This document shows positions 24,401 through 33,128 of a stretch of DNA of 49,233 nucleotides, piece by piece. The DNA lies in the NCBI GenBank assembly GCA_013821265.1, contig JACDHD010000012.1:1-49233 (forward strand). The letters run 5' to 3'. This stretch comes from Parachlamydiaceae bacterium (GTDB lineage Bacteria; Chlamydiota; Chlamydiia; Chlamydiales; Parachlamydiaceae). Each line of letters starts with the position of its first letter. The stretch's first letter is position 1. The notes beneath the pieces are model-generated. The model did not search any database. It was given only the letters and a program-made list of their open reading frames with translations, and was not told where the DNA came from. The position numbers and the translations under genes are program-made.

Positions 24401-26641
24401 CTATTTTTTCACCAGATAGTGCGTTTTTCGGTAAAAGTCCGTCATCTGCTGCTGCAAGGTGTTGCTATCCGCAAAGGTGCGTTGGCACGCAGGGAGGCTA
24501 TTGAGAAATTGCTGCCCATACCCTTTTGTGATAAGACGTGAATCCAAACAGACAACACAACCTCGATCACTTTTGTTGCGTATTAAACGCCCAAAACCCT
24601 GTTTGAATTTGACAATCGCATTAGGTAACGAATAGCTCATAAAGGGATCTCCACCCTCCGCTACAATTGCCTCTGTACGCGCTTGAATAATAGGCTCTGA
24701 AGGCACCTTAAATGGTAATTTAACAATGATCACACAACGCAACGCTTCGCCCACAACATCGACACCTTCCCAGAAGGAATCAGTGCCAAATAAAACGGAA
24801 CGATCTGTTAATTTAAAACGATTCAGAAGAGCACTTCGGCTTTCGTCGCCCTGTCTAAAGACCACATAGCGATTAGCGATCAGCTTGGAAGCTAGCTGCT
24901 GGTGGCATGTGCGCAGCATGCTGTAAGAGGTAAATAATACAAAAGCATTGCCTCGGCTAGCTTGTATAATATTCCAAATTTGCTCGACGGCGGCCTTCAT
25001 AAAGTCGGGATGCGTTGGAAGAGGCATATCTGTGGGAATTGCGAGCAGAGCTTGTTTAGGAAAATTGAAAGGAGAGTCGTAAATATGTTCTGTGATTTGA
25101 CGCTTTGGACATAATTCAGCATTGAGACCAAGGCGCTGACGAATGAAATTGAATTGCCTGTTTGCAGAAAGTGTGGCGCTGCAAAGGATAATTGTTTGAA
25201 ATTTGTTGAAAATGGCCTGTGCTAACTTTGGAGCAATATTTAATTCAGCATTCACAAGGTGAATGTTTGTCATCGTGCGAAGAGGCTGTAGCTCCATCCA
25301 GCGCACAACAGAGGGAGGGATCTTGTCTGAGATAAAGTTTGTAATGGTCACACAATTATCGGCCAATCTAGCTGATAGAGCAGCGATTTCAAAGCGAATG
25401 TTTTTTGTGACTTCGTCTAGACGATCATCGTATACCGAAACTAAGTCGCGCTCTAATCCATTAAGCGAAACAACCAAACGTTCAATACAACCAACCAAGC
25501 GTTTGATTTGCAGAACGCACTCTTCGCTCCATTTGGGATGTTTTAATTGAGTCTCTAAAAGACGCAACTTATCATTCTTTACACCCTCTTCAGTGCGGGA
25601 AGTGGAAAGATCCACGAACTCCTCAAGAGATTGAAATGTACTCTTCAGTTGCTCTAGGACATCGTTTTTGTGTCCTGCAATATCTGTGTTGATGCGATTA
25701 AATATTCCACTGAGTGCCTTTGGAGGGTCCTTGCGGTACAGTTCATAAATTTTTGTCTTAAGAACCTGGATTTTCCCTTGCTTTTCAGCAGTTAAACGCG
25801 AAATTGTACGCAAAAAATTGAGATGCGAACTGCGTGCCGAAAAGTAGTCGGTTGCAATATCTTCGATGTTATGCGCCTCATCGATGATGATGCGTTGGTA
25901 GGTAGGTAAAATACTGGTTTGCTCATAATTGTCGTCGCTCATGCGTGAGGCAAGATCCGCAAAGAGTAAGTGGTGATTGACGACTAAGATTTGGGCATCA
26001 TTAGCCTGCTTGCGCGCGCGAAAGAAATGGCATTTTTCGAAGAAGGGACACTTGCGGGAAGTACACGTATCGGCTTCTGCACATACGCGCTCCCACATAT
26101 CTGTGGATGGTGCAAAGGGAATGTCTGATCGAGAGCCATCTTTTGTGGAATGCTCCCACGCTTCAATTTTTGCGTGTTCAGCGGCTTCTTCTGCTGAGAA
26201 AAGCATCCGTTCAAATTGAAGATCGTCAAGCTTGCGCAAACAGACATAGTTGCTCATCCCTTTAACCAGAACAGCCTGAACATCCAATTTGAGAATTTTT
26301 GTGAGAAGCGGAATATCCTTCCCAATTAACTGTTCTTGCAGAGTGATGGTGTTTGTTGAAATGACAGTGCGTTCTTTGTTTTTTGCTGCCCAGAGAAGAG
26401 CTGGAATCAGATACGCCATGCTCTTGCCAGTGCCAGTACCCGCCTCGATAAGTGCAATGCGATTGTGATTATAGGATTCTAAAACATCGCGCATCATATG
26501 CTGCTGGACAGTGCGCGATTCAAATCCGGGAATCATTTGACTCAGCACACCATTAGGCTGAAGAATAGCGACAGAGGCTTCAACATCCAGCGACGGATTT
26601 TTGGATTTAGGGACTTGTAAGGGAGAAGTATTATTGTTCAT
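24401..26641 (-). CDS. dinG: DinG/YoaA-family ATP-dependent DNA helicase
   Basis: An XPD/Rad3-like superfamily 2 helicase of 746 residues, moving 5'-3' on single-stranded DNA in repair of R-loops or stalled forks. Walker A is EAGTGTGKS (66-74), the DEAH box is IIIDEAHNIE (251-260), and cysteines 134, 193, 198 and 204 match the four-cysteine 4Fe-4S pattern of DinG/XPD. Later helicase motifs are visible: ILCSATLS, FGTDSFWEGVDVVGEAL and GFGRLIRNKSDRG. No exonuclease domain is fused at the N-terminus, unlike the Firmicutes form. It lies downstream of rpoD with a GTGCCC repeat between, so it is probably transcribed separately. Confidence 0.92.
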   Translation of the reverse strand: MNNNTSPLQVPKSKNPSLDVEASVAILQPNGVLSQMIPGFESRTVQQHMMRDVLESYNHNRIALIEAGTGTGKSMAYLIPALLWAAKNKERTVISTNTITLQEQLIGKDIPLLTKILKLDVQAVLVKGMSNYVCLRKLDDLQFERMLFSAEEAAEHAKIEAWEHSTKDGSRSDIPFAPSTDMWERVCAEADTCTSRKCPFFEKCHFFRARKQANDAQILVVNHHLLFADLASRMSDDNYEQTSILPTYQRIIIDEAHNIEDIATDYFSARSSHLNFLRTISRLTAEKQGKIQVLKTKIYELYRKDPPKALSGIFNRINTDIAGHKNDVLEQLKSTFQSLEEFVDLSTSRTEEGVKNDKLRLLETQLKHPKWSEECVLQIKRLVGCIERLVVSLNGLERDLVSVYDDRLDEVTKNIRFEIAALSARLADNCVTITNFISDKIPPSVVRWMELQPLRTMTNIHLVNAELNIAPKLAQAIFNKFQTIILCSATLSANRQFNFIRQRLGLNAELCPKRQITEHIYDSPFNFPKQALLAIPTDMPLPTHPDFMKAAVEQIWNIIQASRGNAFVLFTSYSMLRTCHQQLASKLIANRYVVFRQGDESRSALLNRFKLTDRSVLFGTDSFWEGVDVVGEALRCVIIVKLPFKVPSEPIIQARTEAIVAEGGDPFMSYSLPNAIVKFKQGFGRLIRNKSDRGCVVCLDSRLITKGYGQQFLNSLPACQRTFADSNTLQQQMTDFYRKTHYLVKK

Positions 26642-26664
26642 GAAGCCTGGGATAGCTGTTCTTT

Positions 26665-26788
26665 CCGTGCCCGTGAGCGTGCCCGTGCCCGATTTTCTAA
26701 AAAAAACAACGTAAACATTCGGTATATTTAACTTCGTGTAATATCATTTAGGAATCGGGCACGGGCACGCTCACGGGCACGGGCACGG
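26665..26788. repeat. GTGCCC-rich palindromic element, copy 2
   Basis: Left arm CCGTGCCCGTGAGCGTGCCC and GTGCCCGATTTTCTAAAA; right arm ATCGGGCACGGGCACGCTCA then CGGGCACGGGCACGG. The loop of about 60 bases has AAAACAACGTAAAC, as in copies 1 and 3. It occupies most of the gap between rpoD and dinG. Confidence 0.93.
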
Positions 26789-26811
26789 TATATTTTTAGA
26801 CAAGGCCTCGA

Positions 26812-28479
26812 CTACGCCGCAGCTTCCACGATATTTAGGAACGCTTTCAACTGCTTTGCACGTGTAGGATGGCGCATTTTACGCAGCGCTTTTGCTTCAA
26901 TTTGTCGAATGCGTTCGCGCGTTACATTGAACTCCATTCCCACTTCTTCCAAAGTTTTTGGCTTGCCGTCAACGAGACCAAAGCGCTGAATCAACACTTT
27001 GCGCTCTCTTTCAGTAAGAGTAGATAATACTTCATGCATTTTATCTTTCAGAATGGAGTAACCAGTTGCTTCGGAAGGAGAATCGGCCCCAGTATCTTCC
27101 AAGAAGTCTCCAAATTGGCTTTCTCCGCCATCGCCCACTTCAGCTTGTAAAGAGATCGGATGCTGAGCAATTTTGTAGATTTCGCGTACGCGGTCAGGAG
27201 TGATTCCTAACTCATTAGCTAATTCTTCTGGAGTAGGTTCGCGACCTGTTTCCATCATTAGCTTTTTGGCTCCGCGCAACACTTTATTGATCGTCTCAAT
27301 CATGTGAACAGGAATACGGATCGTACGTGCTTGGTCGGCAATAGCGCGGGTGACCGCTTGACGAATCCACCATGTCGCATAGGTAGAGAATTTATAACCG
27401 CGTCGGTATTCAAACTTTTCTACAGCCTTCATGAGGCCCATGTTGCCTTCTTGGATAAGGTCTAGGAAGGATAGGCCGCGGTTTGTGTATTTCTTTGCAA
27501 TTGAGATAACAAGGCGGAGGTTTGATTCCACCATTTCACGCTTAGCTTCCTGGCTCTTGTCCATCCAACGCTGCAACATGCGCACATCTTTCTTAAAGTC
27601 GTCAAGAGAGCGGCCAGCGGCAAATTCACGCTTGCGCAATTTGCGGCGAGCAGCCAGTAATTTTGAAGCGGCAAATTTGTTGCGTTCAGCACGAGGAATC
27701 AGTTCGTTAATCTCTTTCTCAAGATTAATAAAACGGTCGTACGCTTGTAGTATAACTTCGCCGAAGTCTTCGATGATGTTGTGGCGGCAGTGAAAACGTC
27801 TTAGGTACGCTTGAGTACGGATACGGCACTTTTCAAATTCGTCAGCCAATCGTGTGCGTTCTGCTTCCTTGATCTTTGGATCTTCCATTTGAAGCTGTAG
27901 GCGTTCGAGATTGCGATCTTCTAATTTTAATAGATCACAGAGCTTTGGAAGCAGATTTAGGAATTCCTGTTTATTTTGAACTTCTTTTTCAGCGATGCTT
28001 TTGTCGAAGCGTTCTTTTCCCTGCATCAAGTAGTTGGCAATTGAAATTGTTTCTGCTGCGGAATAGCGGAAACGCATGATGATGTGTTCAATTTGGATTT
28101 GCGCTTTTTCGATACGCTTAGAGATTTCTACTTCTTCTTCACGTGTTAAGAGGGGGACTGAACCCATTTCCTTGAGGTACATTCTAACAGGATCATCAGG
28201 AGTGCCTTCAGAACGTCTTGGAAGGCCTTCAACTTCTTTGGCTTCTTTTTTGCGTTCTTTCTGACGCTCGATCTCAGATTGGTTGAGGATCTGAATATCC
28301 ATGCCACTCAAGAAGATCAACACCTGGTCAATTTGATCTGCCGAGTCAAAGGCCATTGGCAGAACTTCATTGATCTCTTCGTAGGTGATGAATCCTTGAT
28401 CTTTAGCTATCGATACCAGCTCATCGATCTTCTGTTGATGCTGCTGAGAAAATGTATTCTTGAAAGTTGTTTTGCTCAT
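26812..28479 (-). CDS. rpoD: Primary RNA polymerase sigma factor (sigma-70/sigma-66 type)
   Basis: A 555-residue housekeeping sigma factor. Region 1.1 is at the N-terminus ([20 protein letters not shown]), region 1.2/2.1 at [20 protein letters not shown], then a non-conserved insert (about 150-310). Regions 2.2-2.4 follow ([37 protein letters not shown]), region 3 ([20 protein letters not shown]) and region 4.2 ([20 protein letters not shown]). The length is close to chlamydial sigma-66 (about 570). Region 2.4 and 4.2 residues that read -10 and -35 boxes are standard, so consensus-like promoters are expected in this genome. ATG 28479. Confidence 0.97.
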   Translation of the reverse strand: MSKTTFKNTFSQQHQQKIDELVSIAKDQGFITYEEINEVLPMAFDSADQIDQVLIFLSGMDIQILNQSEIERQKERKKEAKEVEGLPRRSEGTPDDPVRMYLKEMGSVPLLTREEEVEISKRIEKAQIQIEHIIMRFRYSAAETISIANYLMQGKERFDKSIAEKEVQNKQEFLNLLPKLCDLLKLEDRNLERLQLQMEDPKIKEAERTRLADEFEKCRIRTQAYLRRFHCRHNIIEDFGEVILQAYDRFINLEKEINELIPRAERNKFAASKLLAARRKLRKREFAAGRSLDDFKKDVRMLQRWMDKSQEAKREMVESNLRLVISIAKKYTNRGLSFLDLIQEGNMGLMKAVEKFEYRRGYKFSTYATWWIRQAVTRAIADQARTIRIPVHMIETINKVLRGAKKLMMETGREPTPEELANELGITPDRVREIYKIAQHPISLQAEVGDGGESQFGDFLEDTGADSPSEATGYSILKDKMHEVLSTLTERERKVLIQRFGLVDGKPKTLEEVGMEFNVTRERIRQIEAKALRKMRHPTRAKQLKAFLNIVEAAA

Positions 28480-28523
28480 ATCACTCTATGTTTTTAGTCT
28501 GGAAAGGCAAGAAAATTGTGTTA

Positions 28524-28555
28524 AGTATATTCGGTTAGCTCCTGCTTTTTGTCAA
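28524..28555 (-). promoter_or_regulatory. Candidate rpoD promoter
   Basis: On the minus strand, a perfect TTGACA (28555-28550) is followed after 20 bases by TATACT (28529-28524), about 45 bases before the rpoD start codon. The spacer is too long for an ideal sigma-70 promoter; a weaker GAATAT box with a 17-base spacer is the alternative. Confidence 0.4.
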
Positions 28556-28643
28556 GAGCTGTTCTTCCAAGTAAAATTTACGTCGAATAATTATTTACCA
28601 CATCGCAACAAAAACTCATAACTTTTTATTGCTTCTGTCCTTT

Positions 28644-28805
28644 CCGTGCCCGTTTTCAAAAAACAACGTAAACTCCAAGCCACTCCCTTCCGTGCCCGTG
28701 AGCGTGCCCGTGCCCGATTTGCTAAAAAGCAAACCACACCGGACTTTTATTTAATCCTTTTCTTTTCTCTCATTCTAATATTTTAGGATCGGGCACGGGC
28801 ACGGG
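28644..28805. repeat. GTGCCC-rich palindromic element, copy 3, plus a partial copy
   Basis: The full copy spans 28690-28805: left arm CCGTGCCCGTGAGCGTGCCC and GTGCCCGATTTGCTAAAA, right arm TTTAGGATCGGGCACGGGCA. It is preceded by a truncated left arm, CCGTGCCCG then AAAACAACGTAAAC at 28644-28673, which lacks a matching right arm. This looks like one element inserted next to, or into, an older one. It lies in the 397-bp divergent gap between rpoD and the M20 peptidase gene. Confidence 0.88.
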
Positions 28806-28876
28806 GCAGCAAATGGAAAATTTGTCCTTTATCCATTTCTACGGTAAGATGCAAAAAATAAATAAGGACGTTACCC

Positions 28877-30253
28877 ATGAAAACCCTAGATATTGATACC
28901 CTACGCGCCACATACAAATCTCACGAAAAAGAAGCCTTGCAAGATTTCTTTACATTTTTGCGTTTCCAAAGCGTAAGCACCGATCCCAGTTATGCTCCGC
29001 AAGTCAAAGAATGTGCCGATTGGTTAGTCAATTATTTACGCGAAATGAAATTTCATACAGAACTTTGGCCAACAGCAGGATACCCCACCCTATTTGCTTC
29101 CAGGATGGAAGCTGGTCCCGATAAACCCACACTACTCATCTACAACCATTACGATGTGCAACCAGTCGATCCCATTCAAGATTGGGTATCTCCTCCTTTT
29201 GAACCTACCATTCGAAATGGAGAAGTATATGCGCGCGGAGCTCAAGACAATAAAGGTCAATGTTTCACCACACTGCAAGCTCTCAAAATTCTTCTGAAGC
29301 ACTATCAGAAACTACCTATCAACATCAAACTGATCATTGAAGGGGAAGAGGAAAATGGCAGCACCGGAATTGCGAGTCTTCTTAAAGAAAAAAAAGAGCA
29401 GTTAAAGGCCGATTACTTGGCTATTGTCGATGTGGGCATCCAAGAAAAAAACAGCCCCTCAGTTACTCTAGGAGTGCGTGGAATCGTAACAATGGATGTG
29501 GAATTAACAGGATCAAAGACAGATCTGCATTCTGGATGCCATGGAGGGCTGGCTTACAATCCTCTGCGTGCTCTGGTAGAACTGTTAGCGGGTTTACGCG
29601 ATGCTAATGGAAAAATTGTTATTCCTGGATTTTATGACGACGTTATTCCTCTTTCAGATCAAGAAAGAAAGCAAATTTCTCTAGAGTTTGATGCAGAGAC
29701 CTATGAAGCCGATTTTGGTATTAAGCCTACCGGAGGAGAAAAAAATCTTTCTCTTGCCGAAAGAGTGTGGATTAGACCAGCGCTAGAAATCAATGGTGTT
29801 TCAGGGGGGTACAGTGGCAAGGGATTTAAAACAGTGATCCCTTCACACGCTTCTGCAAAGGTTTCTTGTCGCATCGTGCCTAATCAAGATCCTCAAAAAA
29901 TAGGAAAACTTGTGGCGCAATATTTGGAGTCAAAGGCACCAGAGGGGATTTCTGTGAGGGTGCATGTGCATCCAGGGGGAGGCCGTGCCGTGCGTGCAAG
30001 CCCCTCCTCAGCTGTGGTCAAAGCCTTTCAACAAGCATTTACAGAGGCTTTTAATAAGCCATGTTGCTGTATTTTTGAAGGCGCTTCCATCCCTATCGTA
30101 ACTGAACTCGCTGCAGCTAGTGGCAGTGAAGTAGTCTTAGTAGGCTTGGGACTACCAAGTGATCAAATTCATGCTCCCAATGAGCATTTTGGAGTCGATC
30201 GCTTAGAAAAGGGCGCTGTTATCATTGCTCGCACAATTGAATTATTGTCATAG
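28877..30253 (+). CDS. M20 family metallopeptidase (dipeptidase type)
   Basis: A 458-residue cytosolic zinc peptidase of the M20/CNDP dipeptidase group. Metal and catalytic residues are in place: NHYDVQP (His91, Asp93), ARGAQDNKGQ (Asp124 bridging) and EGEEENGS (catalytic Glu157, metal Glu158). The dimerisation domain follows at about 200-380, with HSGCHGG and GYSGKGFKTVIP, then GASIPIV and a final His in QIHAPNEHF. It would release amino acids from di- or tripeptides, useful for a host-dependent bacterium, though substrate range cannot be read from the sequence. AAGGA lies 8 bases before ATG. It seems to be a single-gene unit. Confidence 0.9.
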   Translation: MKTLDIDTLRATYKSHEKEALQDFFTFLRFQSVSTDPSYAPQVKECADWLVNYLREMKFHTELWPTAGYPTLFASRMEAGPDKPTLLIYNHYDVQPVDPIQDWVSPPFEPTIRNGEVYARGAQDNKGQCFTTLQALKILLKHYQKLPINIKLIIEGEEENGSTGIASLLKEKKEQLKADYLAIVDVGIQEKNSPSVTLGVRGIVTMDVELTGSKTDLHSGCHGGLAYNPLRALVELLAGLRDANGKIVIPGFYDDVIPLSDQERKQISLEFDAETYEADFGIKPTGGEKNLSLAERVWIRPALEINGVSGGYSGKGFKTVIPSHASAKVSCRIVPNQDPQKIGKLVAQYLESKAPEGISVRVHVHPGGGRAVRASPSSAVVKAFQQAFTEAFNKPCCCIFEGASIPIVTELAAASGSEVVLVGLGLPSDQIHAPNEHFGVDRLEKGAVIIARTIELLS

Positions 30254-30362
30254 TTATTACTTGAAAGTTAATTAAATAATTGTTAAACTAAAATTATAAG
30301 ATTAGTTTATTTTGTTCTGCCGTTTTCTGCTTGCAGATAAATTGTTACTCCAGGAGGAGACA

Positions 30363-32924
30363 ATGACTATTCCAGCAGGCTCTACTGGTGATGGGGCTCC
30401 CTATCTTAATCCCTTACGTGGTTTTGATAGTATCATCAAGTTAACTGAAGATACCTTGGCTGAAGCACCAGTTAATTTAAAAGATTACTTGTATGCACTT
30501 GATGCCGGCACGGCTGCTAATCGCCAAACTGTAATCGACAACCCTTTTTCAGATGCCTTGCTAAATATAGATCGCTATCGCGGGCTAGGATCGCAAAGTG
30601 ATGCTCTCGATGTGATGTATAGCGCTATACTAGAACTTACGGCACGATGGCGCGTTGTGGTTAATGCACAAACAGCACAAAGCAATGCCATAAATAACTA
30701 TAACAACAATAGTCTCCCTACCATACAAACAGCAACAATTACACTTAACGATGCTATTGAAACTTACAACAACATTCCAAACGGTCCGGGATTTCCAACT
30801 CCTGCACAGCAAGATGCCTTGCAGAATGCAATTGTAGCCTATCAAAACGCCGTCGCTCCATCTGTTAACACCTATAATTCTATAGCTACAACCTATAATG
30901 CGAGTTACACAACCTCCTTAAACATCGAAAATTTAACTAGACTTTTGTATGGGATGCCGCCATTTGCAAAGGGTGCAGCACCCTTATCCAACGTCCCAAT
31001 AAGTGTGGGCTTTCCTGTGACAAGGCCAATGTCTGAATTGGGGATACCAAGCGGCTTAGCAAACATTTCCGTTAGCTCTCCTGCGCCCTCAGATTCTGTC
31101 GCTATCCAAACCTATTTTAAAAGTACTGCAAGCATTATAGCGATCATCTTTTTTCCCCAAAGCGTACAGTTAAAGACGGCAATCGCATTTCAGGATCAAC
31201 GTACTCAGATAGATGAACAAACATTAGGATTGCCTGCGGCATTTATCACTAAAAAACATGCTGTTTTGTTTAGTTCTACTGATGGCGTTCCTCCCCAGGG
31301 GGTCTCTTCCACCGTTGTTAGAATGGCTGTGGGTACTCAAGCTGCGATGACAGATCGTTTGACCGCTAAAGCAATGTACTCAGCAATACTAAATAAGCAA
31401 GCAACCGATGCCGTGGCAGCCTCTAATACCGAGCCTGAGCCTGTAACACCTAGTCCTGTATCCAATAAGTTGGTTGATAAATTGCGCACGTACTCTCTTT
31501 TACTCGTAGCTGAAGCTGCTGGCAATGCAGGGACGAATGTATCTCAACAAGTGGGAGATCAAGCTTCTAATGCTAAAGGAGTGCGCAACTACTTTGATGT
31601 CGCCAGTGCACTGGCCTTTGCAAACAGTGTGAACGGTATTGTCTCTTCTGGAAAGGTTAGCGAAGGCATTCGAGAAATCCTTAACACCGATCCTGATTTC
31701 AATTTGTTGACTCTAACGGAAAAACAGGAACTGATAAAGGAACTCGTTCCAGTCGTTAATTTATCCATCCTCCAATTTGCGCTATCACAGGTGGCATTGA
31801 CGTTAAAAACTCCCGGTTTAATTGCTCAAGTATTTGGCAATATTCCAGGCTTGAAAATTGGTGACTCACTGCAAAATGAAGATATTGCCACCGTGTTAAA
31901 TGATAGATTAGACGATCCTCTTCTGATTGTTGCATTGAAAGAAAATATTGCAAAGGGCTTGGAAAGCGATACAGTGACTCCAGAGCAAGCAGCTTCTCAG
32001 GCCTCTCAAGCTGTAAATATAGCTCTATCACAGGGAAAATTTTCAGATCCTGCAGCATTTGGAGCAGCTGTTAAATCGGCTTTAACAGGACAGGGAGTAG
32101 GAGATGATCAAGCAGGAATATTAGGCAGCCAAGCAGCAGGAACCCTTAAAACGGAAATTGAGTTACCCTTTTTAAGTGAACCGTTTGATCCTACAGCGAT
32201 TGCAGCATTAGTATTAGCGCTAAAAAGTAGTTCATCTGTTGAACTACCACAAGAGCTGCGCGACATAGCTCCTGCAGGCACTGTACAAAGACAGCTACTC
32301 ACCGATCTATATAAAGCTGGACGTGATGATCCCGCATTAGTCGGATCTTTGGAAAATCTGCTTGCACTAGATAATCCTACTGTACGCGATTCTCGAGCCC
32401 ATTTAAATGAAATACTGCTAGCAAGAAGTATCCCACAGCTAATTGTGGATCATATTTCAGTTAAAGTGGGAGGCTTGGGTCTTCTTCCAGTCAGCGATGA
32501 TCCCTTATTACGCAGGCATCCAGCTGGCATATTATCGCGAGATCAAATACTGGAATCATTAACCCATTACATCAAAACGAAACTTACCCCTGTGATTGGT
32601 CAGGAAGCTGACAAGGTAGCTTCTTCGTCTTCTCAGGCTGTTAATCGCTTGTTAGATAATTTTAATGACAACATCAGATTGATCAGAGAGCAAGGAAACG
32701 AAGCTGCCTTGGTTGAATTTCGTGAAAATGCGCGCGTGTTGAGTAAGGCTAATCTTTCTCAGTATCAAGTTAAACACCAAGTTCAACAAGGGATTAAATC
32801 TCAGGTTGAAACTGTTGTATCCTATGAAAGGCCTGCAGAACAAGCCGATTTGCGAAAACGCGTTCGTTCTCCTGGGGCTACTGGGACACAAACTTACAAA
32901 GCCGACATCGATATTCCAGCATAA
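30363..32924 (+). CDS. Large hypothetical protein, possible secreted factor
   Basis: An 853-residue protein from ATG 30363, which has a strong AGGAGGAGA Shine-Dalgarno; TTG 30312 upstream in frame is unlikely. Residues 1-190 are polar, Asn/Thr/Ala-rich and helical (NAINNYNNNSLPTIQTATIT). A proline-rich segment comes next (AAPLSNVPISVGFPVTRPMS), then a helical body with repeated Ala/Ser/Gln patterns (PEQAASQASQAVNIALSQGK, GDDQAGILGSQAAGTLKTEI). The C-terminus is basic then acidic (RKRVRSPGATG..DIDIPA). No signal peptide, no membrane helix, few cysteines. In composition it resembles the first two genes of the translocator operon, so type III export is plausible, but no family is recognised. Confidence 0.65.
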   Translation: MTIPAGSTGDGAPYLNPLRGFDSIIKLTEDTLAEAPVNLKDYLYALDAGTAANRQTVIDNPFSDALLNIDRYRGLGSQSDALDVMYSAILELTARWRVVVNAQTAQSNAINNYNNNSLPTIQTATITLNDAIETYNNIPNGPGFPTPAQQDALQNAIVAYQNAVAPSVNTYNSIATTYNASYTTSLNIENLTRLLYGMPPFAKGAAPLSNVPISVGFPVTRPMSELGIPSGLANISVSSPAPSDSVAIQTYFKSTASIIAIIFFPQSVQLKTAIAFQDQRTQIDEQTLGLPAAFITKKHAVLFSSTDGVPPQGVSSTVVRMAVGTQAAMTDRLTAKAMYSAILNKQATDAVAASNTEPEPVTPSPVSNKLVDKLRTYSLLLVAEAAGNAGTNVSQQVGDQASNAKGVRNYFDVASALAFANSVNGIVSSGKVSEGIREILNTDPDFNLLTLTEKQELIKELVPVVNLSILQFALSQVALTLKTPGLIAQVFGNIPGLKIGDSLQNEDIATVLNDRLDDPLLIVALKENIAKGLESDTVTPEQAASQASQAVNIALSQGKFSDPAAFGAAVKSALTGQGVGDDQAGILGSQAAGTLKTEIELPFLSEPFDPTAIAALVLALKSSSSVELPQELRDIAPAGTVQRQLLTDLYKAGRDDPALVGSLENLLALDNPTVRDSRAHLNEILLARSIPQLIVDHISVKVGGLGLLPVSDDPLLRRHPAGILSRDQILESLTHYIKTKLTPVIGQEADKVASSSSQAVNRLLDNFNDNIRLIREQGNEAALVEFRENARVLSKANLSQYQVKHQVQQGIKSQVETVVSYERPAEQADLRKRVRSPGATGTQTYKADIDIPA

Positions 32925-32946
32925 AGAAACAGTGCCTATCTTTTTT

Positions 32947-33077
32947 CCGTGCCCGTGCCCGTGAGCATGCCCGTGCCCGATTCCTAATAGTAGAAAGAAG
33001 AAAGAGGGACGTTAAGAACGCCTCTTCTTTCGTTGTTTTTTTTAGCGAATCGGGCACGGGCACGCTCACGGGCGCGG
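32947..33077. repeat. GTGCCC-rich palindromic element, copy 4
   Basis: Left arm GTGCCCGTGAGCATGCCCGT then GCCCGATTCCTAATA; right arm TTTAGCGAATCGGGCACGGG then CACGCTCACGGGCGCGG. The loop holds a separate 15-bp hairpin (GAAAGAAGAAAGAGG pairing with CCTCTTCTTTCG) around GACGTTAAGAACG. It lies between convergent genes, just before a bidirectional terminator. Confidence 0.92.
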
Positions 33078-33092
33078 AAGGGTAAACACGGG

Positions 33093-33127
33093 AAAAAAAA
33101 GCTGCGACGAAGTCGCAGCTTTTTTTG
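33093..33127. terminator. Bidirectional intrinsic terminator between the 853-residue gene and dnaK
   Basis: A perfect hairpin with stem AGCTGCGAC/GTCGCAGCT and loop GAA (33100-33120) is flanked by eight A on the left and seven T on the right, so it has a U-tract in both directions. On the minus strand it follows the dnaK stop directly; on the plus strand it ends transcription from 30363-32924. Confidence 0.92.
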
Positions 33128-33128
33128 A

